DNA of 64,000 bases from Agelaius tricolor (taxonomy: Eukaryota; Chordata; Aves; Passeriformes; Icteridae): positions 25,109,881-25,173,880 of the forward strand of contig JALJCS010000001.1 in the NCBI GenBank assembly GCA_023055355.1. The letters are read 5' to 3'. Within the stretch, counting starts at the first letter, position 1. Every line of letters starts with the position of its first letter. Positions 39,900-51,689 of this stretch are shown piece by piece. Position numbers and translations under genes: made by a program. The notes beneath the pieces were generated by a model that saw only the letters and a program-made list of their open reading frames with translations, made no database searches and had not been told where the DNA came from.

Positions 39900-42800
39900 G
39901 CAGCACCTTTGCCCTTTATTTATGTATTCAGTTCTTTGGGAATGTTGTTTTGAACAAATCAGTGCATAAGTCAATATTCCACCACCAGTTGCTGTATCAA
40001 GCCAAATAATTTGGTCGGAATTGGCAAGGTCTAGTTTAATCTTCAGATATTCCAAAGAAGGCCAGTGAGAATTTAGAGAGAGGGTAAGCAATACCCATGT
40101 TTCTGACACATCATAATATTTGCAGCATTTTAAAACACTATTAGTAATTTTTTTCAAAATCCTATAGGACTTCTGTCATTCACTTCAATAGACCAGACTC
40201 TTTCTGACTTACTTTTTATTTTTTTAAATTTATTTTGATTTAGAGCTCTCTTTTCATAGCTTAGTCCCACAGCCCTCACAAAACCATAGGATTTCTTCAG
40301 TAATGGTCCTGAACTTTCATATATTACAATATGAGAAAGGTCCTCCTTCAGTGATGAAAATGCTGTACATCTGGATGGAGAATGAACCTAGTATTTCAAT
40401 AACAGACCCTAATCCCATCCTACTTCTTTCCCATGCTTATGTTGTCCTGGTTTTCAATTCACAGTTTTCATGGTTTTTTTAATGAAAAATCAGTAGTGGA
40501 AATAGCTATTTGACAAAATGGAATTTCTAACCACTCTGAGGTATTTGAGTTTTTATTAATGAGATTTGTAAAATCAAGCTATTTTTATAAATAACATTTC
40601 CTCTGTGCTCTTCAGTTCTCTTCTCCAAAAAAACTTAAAAAAAAAAAAAAAGGCTTCTTGTCATGCTTGTCTCTCCTACTTTTTGGATAATTTAACAGTT
40701 TGCCCTTGTGTGCCCAAGGTAATTGTTTCTACTCTCTGTGTAGTAGTGCCACAAAATGTGGATAACTCTCCATTTTGCCATTTACTTCAGATATATTTCT
40801 ATAAAAGTGAAGGGAAATTCCAGTTCATATTTTGTCACTGTAGGTCTAAAGTCTACTGCAACAAACATAATTTTTTAATTATTCTTTTAAAATTTTTTAG
40901 GTGTTTTGCTCAGACTGTTCCCTGCTTCTGTGAGATCAATGCTGACACCAGTGAGACCATTGGAGACATAAGGTACAATTTGGTATATTGTCATTCTCTA
41001 GAAGGTGGTGTACTCTGTGTTTTCATTATTTTCTACTTAGCAAATAAGGTGTAAGGAAGTTATTAGGGAGAAAAAGACCCAAGTAAACAGAGAATGGACA
41101 TATGGTATAATTCCCATCCTTTCCACTTTTGCCCATGTTAGGCCTTACAAAGATAAGATTTGTGTTGTTTCCAGCTGTTAACTCACGATTGCAAGAAATG
41201 TTTTGCAGAGAATCACATCATAAGCAGTAAAGCCAGATAACCAATTTGTTTTACAATTTGCATCATATTCTTATTATTCAGGTACAATGAGAAGTCAAAA
41301 AGAACCTAAAAGTTGCCTTTTGTAAAACACCTCTTATCTCTTCTCATTTCTCTCCTGGCCCCGAGCACCAAAAATGGTTAGAAAACTTAAGTCATATTTT
41401 CTAAACAATGAAGTATGAAGTTTTGTCATAACCAGCAGGGTTTATTTGAAGTCACATATGGTTACATTTCACACATGGAAATGTGCTCGGGGCTTACTCA
41501 GCCTTTGGAAGTGTCATTTCAGTTTCATACCAATAAAACTGTTCACTGTGCACTGGTGATGTTTAAAATGAACATATTTCAGTTCAATTTGGTTTGTTCT
41601 CTTCTTACTGCAAAGTGAATGTCTGCATTTTGCACTCTTTACTCCTGAGAAGGGCGTTAATCTGCTGCTTTGGCAACTGGTGTCGCTAGTGAAATGCAAT
41701 CTCTGCTTTCACAGTGGAATTGCCAAAGTTATAAAATATTGAGCAGGCATGTCAGTCTGGAAATAGTTAAATAGGCCATTTACTGGAATATTTCATTGTA
41801 GGGGCAAGAACAAAGTAGTTTTCCAAGATGGTCAGTGGTAGCCTTCCCTGCAGCAGGGCTGAGTGCCTGTGTTGGCGATGGTGGCTGGAGCTGGTGGCTG
41901 GGCTGCATCCATGAGGCACATCCATGCTGCAGGGCAGGCCTTTGGTGATCATTTCACGCTGTGACTGGTCCTTTTAGGCACCATTTTAAATGTGTTGGGC
42001 TCAGTCATGCTGCTCCTCTGAGCATTCAGCCCACAAGGGAGCTCCCAAGCACCCTCCTACCTCATGGAGCTCTGCCACTGACCTTAACCAGGCTTTGTGC
42101 ACATCTGAAGAGTGGCTCTGGCTTTCAGATTGGATCCAGCTCTGAGTGTGGTTACTGACTGTAGTGAGAAGGAAAATTTGAAGTGTGCTGTGAGATTTTA
42201 TGACCTTAAAAATTTGTGCTGCATCTTCCAAAAAAAAAAAAGCGATTGTGAGTGTATCTTATGCTCTTTTCAGAACAGGCTGGGCAGAGCTTATGACTGA
42301 ATAATGCCATGAATGAAAAACACTTTAAAGCTCTACCTTCCCACCTCCTCCCTCCAACTATTTCCTACATTTCTGCTTTGATGTTAATCTGTTTGGGTTT
42401 TTTTTGGATTACAAATAGTTTTGTTTGCTTTCATTACCAAATTACAAAACAAAACTCTAATTAAGCAGTTTGTACAGAAAGCAATTAAAAGAAAAAATGT
42501 TTTTCTCTTGCTATCTGGATAGTTATGTGTTGTTTGGCAGAACAGCAGTTGCAAAGTGTATTTGTGTAGGAGGTTAAATCTGGCGTCAGGGGTTTGCAAT
42601 GACAGATGCAGTATGTTCCCATGGCAGTGACAGTGCCATTGAAAGCAAGATTTTTCCTGTAAGCCTTTCAGTAGGTTGGGATTGCATTTTAAAACTCATC
42701 AAAATACTAGGTTTTAGAATTTGTGTTAAAAGTGGCTGAAAGCTCCTCAGGAAAACAGGAATAATTAGCCCCAAATACTATCTATTATGAAGGGATTCAA

Positions 42801-44840
42801 AATGTTTAACTTACTCCCATAAAAACTTACTCTAGTCAGGACATTTTGTAGTCAAATTGCACTGACTCCTGAGGCCGAATACTCTATCAGTGCAAGTCAC
42901 AGTAAGAACAGGGCTTGCTCAGACCCCTGTGATCCTCTTATGGGGCCTTCACAGTTTCACAGAATCTTCTTGGTTGAGATTGACCCTGATTTCTCTGACA
43001 GGAAAAGTATCCTTTCTCACTTGTACATTTGTTCTTGCTTGTGTGGAATATTCAGCAAGAAGGTTCACAGTTGTAAATGGAGACTAAAAAGGGACAAGAA
43101 CAAAATTAACAACTTCTGAGTGCTTCTCATGTGAAAATAAAACACATTGCTGCTCGTAGGGCTCTGTATTGCAGCAAGTCCTGACCTGAATGAACTGTGC
43201 TGGCCTTGAAACACATGAGACTATCCAATGCTCTTCCAAACTGGGAATTGTAAATCTGTCTTTTTTATAGGCCTTTTTTATATGGAAATCTCTCCTCTGT
43301 ACAAACAGTTTTGGAAGCTGAGCCTTCTTGCAGAGTTCCCAGATGTTAGTGTGGTAGCTGTTGCGGGGCTGGGCCCACATCAGTGAGAGTGCTGTGCATG
43401 GTAAACCTTGTCCTGTCAGCTTTTAGGGCAAATGCATTCCTAAACTTCCTGGAGAACATGTGGGGAAAATGAAGAGACTGAACAGAATTCATAGGAATTA
43501 AATATACAGCTGTATAAACTGATATTAGGAAATGAATGTTTCTGCCTTTTCTGTTTCTTTTTATGACTTTGGTACCTAATTCTATGCTACAGAGACAGTT
43601 CAGAGGAAGTCCATCACATGAAGCTGGTATATATATTTTCTTCTTTGAGGTCCATTTTATTTCTGTTGCAATTAAAGATCTTGCTCTCAATCTTGAGAAA
43701 ACTTGGCCCGGATCAAATTTTGTTGCTTAAGCAAATTGTCCAGCAGCTAGGAATGTGGAATTATTGTAATTACTGCAGCTGCTTAGAGAAAGCTGAAGGT
43801 AGGGCAGAAAGAATGCATCTAGAGCATATAGGGTGCATCCTCTCAGAGTGAATTGAATTTTCTACCCAGAAACCTAATACTAAAGTGGTTGTAATGTTAA
43901 ATTAATCCATACTATACAAAGCTTCATCAAGACTTTTTTTCCCCTATAATGTCTAGGCAGAACTCCCCAAAATTAATTTTTCATTTGAATAAGAAAACAT
44001 GAGAATAAGAATAACTTTCCAAGGCACTAAACAACAAACTGAGGTACTACTGTTCATATCACCTCCAGATGAGAGAAGGAATCAAGTAATTCTTTTTTCT
44101 CTTAATTGGGAAAATCTTGCTATTTGTCATGTCAATTTGATATTTTGGATGCACAGACATTATAAATGACAGTGGTTTCATATATAGAAGAAGAGTACTA
44201 TTTAGGATGGTGTAAATCATTGCCTTTTGAATAGAGTTGGGATTTTTTTTCCTCCTGGTTTGACAGTAAATTAGGGAAAATAGAGATATTTGCCTTCAAG
44301 TCACTCTGCAAAGTAGCATTTGTCTCAACAAGTTTGTCAGGCAAGATCTGTTGATTCATGATTTCAGACATAATGGAACAACAACACAAGAAAACAAACA
44401 TACATATTAGGTGAAGGGTAATTTTGCTGAGAATTGCAGAATAGACAAGGTGATATAGCAAACAAATAGTAAATGCCAAAGCTGAAGCCTGGAATTCAGA
44501 AAACAAGTAAACATATACTGTTCACAGGGTACTGGAGTGGTATCCATCTGTGTTAAGTAGTTAACATCTACTGTCATTTGAGGAATAGATGTCACTGTGG
44601 AGCTTTTATTTGTTCTGATTTTTATTCCATTGTGCTCTTATGCTGTTCATTAGGGAGCACAGATGAAAGGAAAATAAAGAAAAGGTTTCATCAGGATGTG
44701 ACTTTTTCTTTGTCTCTTGTGGAGGTGTCTGTCCATGTGTGTCCCACCTCTTCCCCCATTTTGATACTGTGTACAATGAAACATTGCTAGTTGTGATTGA
44801 GGGAGAAAAAGATTAGTGAATGGGAAACAGTGGAAAGACT
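39900..44840. other. AT-rich non-genic DNA; holds the longest open frame
   Basis: The longest open frame in the window (40605-41054, plus, 149 codons) lies here. It passes through an A-run that translates as polylysine and has high Cys/Phe content, no domain and no conserved-looking organisation, so I do not call it a gene. A GC-richer patch at about 41825-42150 is of unknown origin. Other open frames (43084-43380 and 43346-43690 minus, 44198-44506 minus) are unrecognised. A CACAGAATC word at 42959 recalls a CR1 tail but the following sequence does not support it. Confidence 0.5.
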
Positions 44841-44845
44841 GAGGG

Positions 44846-45130
44846 TGTTCTGGTTCGAGGCTGTATTGTCCTTTTAAATGGAATATGGGCGGGAATTCCT
44901 GACCTCCCTGAGGTCAATGAGACTGCAAATCTATGGCCAGAACATGCTACTGTTTTCTGCTAACTGAGTAGGGTTTAAAAAAAATACTGAACAGCCAATC
45001 AGCTGGTAAAAGAAGGGGGAAAGACTAAACTTTTTTAGTTGACTGTTATTTTTTGTTCGCCAGAAGGCAGGCAGTGGTAAAGTTAGACATGGTAACTATA
45101 ACTGTAAGACATATTTCCTTCAGCCTTTTG
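44846..45130 (+). mobile_element. Probable LTR-like fragment
   Basis: The sequence opens TGTTCTGGTTCGAGGCTG, a TG start like those of avian retroviral LTRs. A CCAAT box (CCAATCAG, 44995-45002), a GTAAAAGAAGGGGG segment and a CGCCAGAAGGCAGGCAG segment (45059-45075) follow. This order resembles U3/R features. I could not find a convincing CA terminus, polyadenylation signal or target duplication, so the right limit is arbitrary, and I cannot name the family. No internal retroviral genes are present. Confidence 0.5.
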
Positions 45131-45134
45131 CTTA

Positions 45135-48100
45135 CATTGATCTTTCTCAAAAAAGTAAAAGAAGGCTTATTTACCAAGATGTGATAAAGATGTGAAGCAA
45201 GTGCCATTAATTAAAGTTAGTCTTTAACTTGTCCGTGCCTTCAGGAACCTGATCTTCCTGGGCCAGTGGCATGCTTGTTAACTTGGAATAAGTTAGAATT
45301 TGGGTTTTTACAAAAGTTGTGGAGATTGCCTATTGGAAGCATCCCAAAATATCTAAAAGTATATATAAATGATTCAGAGAGCTCCTCACCTTACTTTCTC
45401 AGGATTGTCAGGTATGAAGGTGAAGGTGATTCAGAGGTATATTATTTGGGAGTCTGGCACTTGTTCTCATTAATTTTCTTAATTGATGCCCTTAAAAATG
45501 AATCTGCTTTCTAGAAGGACATTGAAAACAGTTATTGAAATTCAGTTATATTACTTTTTTTTTTTTTAACCAAATTGAAAGAATCGGCTTAACTTTTGGG
45601 CAGACTGAGTTTCTTCTTCACAGTGTGTGTCTTGTTTTTTATTACAAATTTATCAGTATTTCTAGATTATACTACCATGTCATGTTATTGAATGCTCCCT
45701 CCTGAGCTTTTGCTTGAGTTAAAGTACATTTTAATCTCCTCTCTAGTTCTGGTCTGCCCTTCATTCTTTTATTGCAGTTAAGTTCCCATGAAATTGTTTG
45801 TTTTCATTCATAGTTCAAGACACTGCCCTTTCCGGACAAAAGGAGTGTGTTTATTACTTCTGAAGTGCATGATATACAATCAAACAAGAAATTATATACC
45901 ATTCTTATTTACTGCAATAAAAGCCAACATACAGTGACATAGTTCATTCTCAATTAAAAAGTTACAACTTTTTGTTTTCTTGAGAAAATACAAATATTTC
46001 TGAAATCACAGTGTACAGTAGCATTTATTGTTTTTCTTGGATAGTAAGTTATAAATAATTAGCTAGTGAATCAATAGCTAGAAGTTTTACTTCCTGGTTT
46101 TTATTAAATCCTATGCTATTTGCTCCTGATTTAAGGCCCAGGAAAAAAAAATTATGACTTGCATGCACCAACTTGCTGAGTTACTGAGCCAGTTTACCTT
46201 TGCTTCTCTAAACAAAGGATTGTAAAGCATAAAAAAGTGATTTAAGGAATTTTTACATTGAGTTGTCACTTTGAGCTCATAACCACAGAAAACTGTACCA
46301 TATCTCAAATTTGAAAAAACCCCCAAACATAATTTTCTTTTTTTTTGTGATTTTCTGAGATATGTTCAGAAAGATTTAATTTTTATATGACATATTCTCT
46401 AATAGTGTTCTGTAAAAACACTTAACAACTTTCTTGAAACTGGCACAAAATTTTGTTTTAGTCACCTAAGTTAAATTACAGCAAGTCAAACACTCTGGAT
46501 GTTTAAGAAAAATGTGCTGATTGGTGAACCTATCACAAATGGATTTACCTAAATGCTGTTCTCTCAAGATGATAGTAGTAAATGACTCCTTTGTAGGATG
46601 GCTATTTCAAAGAAAAAGTTATTACACTACATATGTAATGATAATGAGCTGTTAGAAAACTTCCTGCTCACTATGAAGTTTGGATAAACAGTTAAACCCC
46701 AAGTTAGCTCCTCATGTCATGTTACCTGCTCTACACAGGAGTGTGTACAGGAAGAGTTTGTTTTGTTTTTAATTGTTTCTATAACTTTATAACTTTAGAA
46801 CCATATTCTTCCTGTGCTTCAGCTCTATGGGAATGCATGTGAGGTGGAAGAGTGGCCGTGAGTTACCCCATGGATGTACCCAAAGCTCTGGATCTGAATT
46901 CTGACCCTGTCACTTGGGTCAGGCCATTGTGTAACCACTGTCATTTACTTGTTGAACATCTAGACATAGGGCTATCTCAATGTATAAACATATTTTGTGG
47001 AAAAGAAAATCCAATCTAAAAAAAAAAGTGTCTTAAAGATTCTGGGGACAGAATGGGGGAGGATTCGAGAAGTGAATAAGACTCTCTTAGGATGTGGACT
47101 AAGTACCAATGATGCTGTTAGACAAACACTTCTTTAGAAAATTAACGAGTGACTTGTAAAAGTATAAAGAGGAAGTACTGAGAGATCATTTTTCTGTCCT
47201 TGTTGTGGAAGGAAGGGCAGAATTACTCCTTGAAATTTGTCTTTCTTCAAGTATATTTAAGAACACTTGGAAGGTTTTGATTCTCTTACAGTTCTTTCCC
47301 TTCTATTTGTTCTTGACATATTAATTTATAAAATAGAAGGAAAACCTGTTTATGCCTTTATTTCAATTCCATTCTATTGCCATACTTTGTTTCAGGGAAA
47401 ATCACAACTTCTGTTTTAGAACTGGGAAGAGTAGAATAAAAAGTAGCCATATTGCTTTAATGTCTCTTTCCATTTTAGGGACAAATGTTAAAGGCAGAAC
47501 ATACTCTGAGAGGCAGATAAGAAACACAGTTTTCTTCCATTGGGGAGCGATTTGCAAATTTAGTCTCTGGGCCCAGTGTGAGTGAGTGCAAATCTCTAGT
47601 ACTTGAACATATTGAGACCAGGTGTGAGTCTGATCCTTCCTCTCTTGTGGGTCATGCAAGTTTCTATTCACTGTTTGAACTTGCACAATGGTTGTCATCA
47701 AACTATTACTCCTCATTATTTAAGAGGCCAGTCATTAAAAGGACTAAAAAATGTCAGATTTGTAGCTTGCCAGGCAATACAGATGAGTGGTAGCACTGTT
47801 ATCATTTAGCACTAGTGAAATTTATGCGGCTGTTCTTGGAGATAACAATAAATAGCAACCTCTTTGTAGTGGCATGTGCTCTACATGATGTGGAGATTCT
47901 GGTCTTCTCTTTAAAGACAGCAACACAGCCTTCAGGTACCTCAGAAGGAGCTGTGTTAGGCATGGGATGGGTTTTGGAGATATCAGTATAATAGAAACAA
48001 AGTCATTGATGTCACAGACATTTCTTTTTAGGTGCAGGTGAAATAGTGAGTCTCTCTGACCAAATGTTTTTCCCTGGAACATTACAGAAGTATTTTATTA

Positions 48101-50650
48101 AAACACCAGGAGGGTGAAATTTTGGAATAATATATTTTTTGTGCTGAGCTAGAGGAAAGCTCCAAAACTTCCCATTTCCATCCTTCTTCAGAACTTTGGT
48201 CAGGATTTAACATTTGTATTTTTTCTCAAACTTCCTGTATTAGACTTTCTGTAGAGTAATTTAACAGTATTACATTAACATAGCCTAGAGCTAGAAGGCA
48301 CCCTTATCCTTATGCACTACAACAAAACATAGGCACACCAGGACTAAATGACGACATCTATCTCAGTTGTTACATGCCTAATTTCACTGAAATGAGAGCT
48401 TTGGAACAAAATAATAATGTAATTTAAATATAAGGCAAAAATCAACACAGTGGATGCTGCAGTATGCAAATTAGCCCTCACAATTTTTTCAGTATTACCT
48501 TTCTTCTCCCTAGCTGTTGCCTGTAGATGTCGAAAGCTGATAAAGGCAAGGAACACATGAGCAATATTTTCTGTATTCCTATACAGGATAGGCTGTTCCA
48601 TAATGGACAGTGTTTTCCCATTTTCCAAAAATACATCTTAAAAATTAGAGGGATGTGTCTTTCTGAACATCAGACAGATTAAAAAAGGAAATATACTTTA
48701 CCTTGAAAGAAAAAATGTCGTAAGAACTTATGTCATAAGAACAAATCTTTGGTTGCTTTAGCACGTTTATTATAAATTTTGACATTTTTGCCTTGTGTTT
48801 TAAATCTATGACTTTAAAAATTTTTTTTTGCTAGTGAGATTCATTAATCTAATGTCATTAAACTCTCGCTTTTGAACAGTATTTTCTTAAAGGAAAGTCT
48901 TATAATAGTTTTCCTGCTGTGTTTGGGAGGTTGTTTCTTGTTAATCCTCATCAAGTGTTATGAAGTAACTTTGTTTGTGAGGAGGAGTTTGCTATTGCTA
49001 ATATTCCTCTTTCAGTGTTTTTGTTCTGTTTAGAAATTAGAGAAGATAGATTTTTCTCTCAAAAATGCTTATCAAAATCCTTTGTTCTTCATAACAAGTA
49101 ATTTAATGGATTTACACATAATTTATATTTAAAAATAACCACCACAATGGCTTGAAAAGCCGAGGTCTGAAAGTACTTATTCCTTTTGAATTATTCACAG
49201 TTGTATCTCACACCTATTTAAAAAATCACAGCAGTTTTATTGAATGGAAATACTTTGTCAATTCAGAGAGTCTGTCAGTTAAAGAGACTTAACTCTTTAT
49301 AGTTTTCCTTTAGCTGCTTAACCACCAATATTTACCAAGGATTCCTATTGCTTTCTCCTGTCAGTCACTTGGGAGAGTCAGTACATGGAATGCAACAGGT
49401 CAAGGAGCAGATATGTGCTGCTCATATGTTTGAAGGTCAGGTTCAGTAACAACCAACACTGAGATTCAGTCCACAGCAGAATATCTTCTGGTCCTGTAAA
49501 AGGTTTTGTTGTCTTTTTCTTTTTATCCCTGATTTGGAACACTGCAAATAACTAGTTGAGATTTTTGTTATAGAGAATGGCAAAGTTTTGCTACTTAGGC
49601 ATTAATTTCTTAGGAACAGGATGTTGTAAAACTCTAGGTATTTAAAAAAGAAGGAAAAAAACCCCCAAAACTAAGCCTCTCTTTGGTTTTTACTCTCATA
49701 GAAAATAAACCTATAGAGACTGAACCTGATATCTGTGAATGTCATGTATTTAATTATATTGTTCTCTTCTGCAGCTTTTTTTGAGAATTCACAATTCTAA
49801 AGTAGGAAAGCCAAGGCTGTATATTATATCAGCAACCAATAACTGAATTATCAGGCATAGCAGATAGCACCAGGCACATCAGATAGATGTGGCCCTTACT
49901 TCAGAGTCTCTCATCATAGTAAAATCTGTTTCAAAAATCCTATTCTATTTGAAAGGGCATTCATTTTTGTTATCTTTTGTGATAATTATCTTGTCTTTCA
50001 AGTATGCTGAGACAGAAAGCTTCCAAGTGAGACAAGGACTGTGAGGAGTAGGTAAATTCCAGATAATACCTGGATCTCATTTGCATGAGAAATAAAATAT
50101 TATGAAGAGATTGACAAAATATGTCACATAGCCAGAGACTGAAGTGCTTGAAGGTTATGTCCTCCATACTCATCTTTGTATTTTGAAGTAGCTAACTTTG
50201 TCTAATACTAATTTATTCAGATACTGCATTCAGATTTTGTGGAGCAGACTTGTTTCTCAGCAAGTTTTATGCGTTCAAAAGATTCAGTAGTTGTTTCAGA
50301 ATCTGGAAAAAAAATTATGGGTTTTGACTTTAGCTGTAAGAGCACAGCATATTCTGCACTATCCATAGACTCCGCACCTCGCAGTATCAAGCTCTTTGTG
50401 AGATGCCTTTGTGTCTGGGCATAACTTACCAAATGGGAGTATCCAGTGGTACAATGGGTATCACTGCTGTCAGATCAGCACAGATCACCTGTGCTGTGAC
50501 CACAGGTACTAAATATTATCCAGTTGAATATTTCAGCTTTGAAACCATGTGATTTCTGATGCTTCAAGTAAAAGGTAGTTTCAGTAACTCTCAGGGTGAG
50601 AGCTCCCTGCTATTCCATAGTCAGAGTGCATCTTGTCAGTTGGTACAGAG
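45135..50650. other. AT-rich non-genic DNA
   Basis: No gene, RNA or named transposon is recognised. Open frames (for example 47402-47716 minus with 104 codons, 47822-48082 minus, 48344-48628 minus) are isolated and lack recognisable features. T-run near 45556 and A-run near 47018. Confidence 0.55.
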
Positions 50651-50661
50651 CAGGCCATATG

Positions 50662-50713
50662 GAAAGAAAGAAAGAAAATAAAAAATAAAAGAAAAATTAA
50701 AATAAAAAATAAA
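50662..50713 (+). repeat. A-rich simple repeat (GAAA)n/(TAAAA)n
   Basis: A short GAAA repeat grades into interspersed TAAAA units. It is low-complexity purine/AT-rich sequence. Confidence 0.92.
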
Positions 50714-51314
50714 TCCACATTCATAGTCCAGCTTATTTCCTTTCAGAAGGCTACATTTTACCTTTTTTTGGTATGTTATATCCCATAATTGAATTTACCT
50801 GTAATCAAAGCAATTAAATTGTCCTTGAATTTAATTCAGAGGAAGACCCATTCTTATGTTCTCCTTCTTGGATTTACAATTTCAAAATGATGGCAATATG
50901 TCTCTAATAAAACTTTAACTCATTCTAAAGTTGTCCCATAAACAAAGAATATTTAATTATTTCCCTAGATCTTCCCTTATTAGAAAAAAACTTTTTAAAA
51001 AGTTAAGATTTGTAAAATGTGAAATGGCTGTAGCTGCTTGTTGGTAACTAATATTTGCATTCTCTCTATGCAGTATTAGCCTAATTTAGTGGGTCTCCTA
51101 GTATAAGTTATGCAGATCAAATGGCTTTCTGGCCTTAATTTGCTTTAATAACAACTTATGCCAACTGTCACTGGAGGAATTGAAAAAAGTCATGATAATC
51201 TATTCACTGAACCCTTAATAATACTGAAGTCTTTAAAATGTTTCTGTCTATTTGGAGTTCTCATGTGGAGCTCTGAGGAGCAGAGCCAGAGCCATTCATG
51301 CTTCTTCCCTGCAG

Positions 51315-51329
51315 CACACACACACACAC
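51315..51329 (+). repeat. Short (CA)n microsatellite
   Basis: About seven CA units. It is too short to be very variable. Confidence 0.9.
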
Positions 51330-51439
51330 CAATTGCTTGGGACAAACTTCTGCTTGTTTTGAAGCTGCCTCTGTTCCCAAATAAATATTTATACTGGCAG
51401 TCACCCCATTTGTTTACCAGCCATTCACAGATTGAACTG

Positions 51440-51680
51440 CATTTGAAGAATTAATTGCCTTCATAAAGATGCTGTTTATTCTTTGACAGCAGGTTTCTGC
51501 ATTGCCCCTCTAGATGGCATTTCTAAAAACAATTCCAGATGGAAACATGCGAGATATTTCTGTGTTCCCCATCAGCTTTAAAAATAGATGCCTCTGCATG
51601 TTTCACACTGATCTCTATGTGCACCTCTGAACTGACCTCTGCTATAAACACTATAAATAAAGTATGCTGAAAGAGTAGAT
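51440..51680. promoter_or_regulatory. Possible conserved element with MEF2-like site
   Basis: Repeat-free sequence with a GAATTAATTGCC homeodomain-type word (51448-51459), CCAGATGG (51535-51542, an E-box core), and CTATAAATA (51651-51659), which fits the MEF2 core. Function is inferred from motifs and texture. Confidence 0.32.
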
Positions 51681-51689
51681 ACACATTTT

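Noticed and set aside
40605..41054. Longest open frame, 149 codons, plus strand
   Set aside because: Contains a polylysine stretch made by an A-run, has no recognisable domain and is rich in Cys/Phe. A frame of this length is expected by chance in 64 kb of AT-rich DNA with T-rich tracts.
42955..42990. CACAGAATC followed by a TTGGTTGAGATTGACC-like word as a CR1 3' terminus on the minus strand
   Set aside because: Similarity stops after about 25 bases, and the expected GTCATC..AGTCCAACC segment is absent.
44846..44870. GGTTCGAGG as a tRNA T-loop
   Set aside because: No acceptor, D or anticodon arms can be built around it; it lies inside the LTR-like element.
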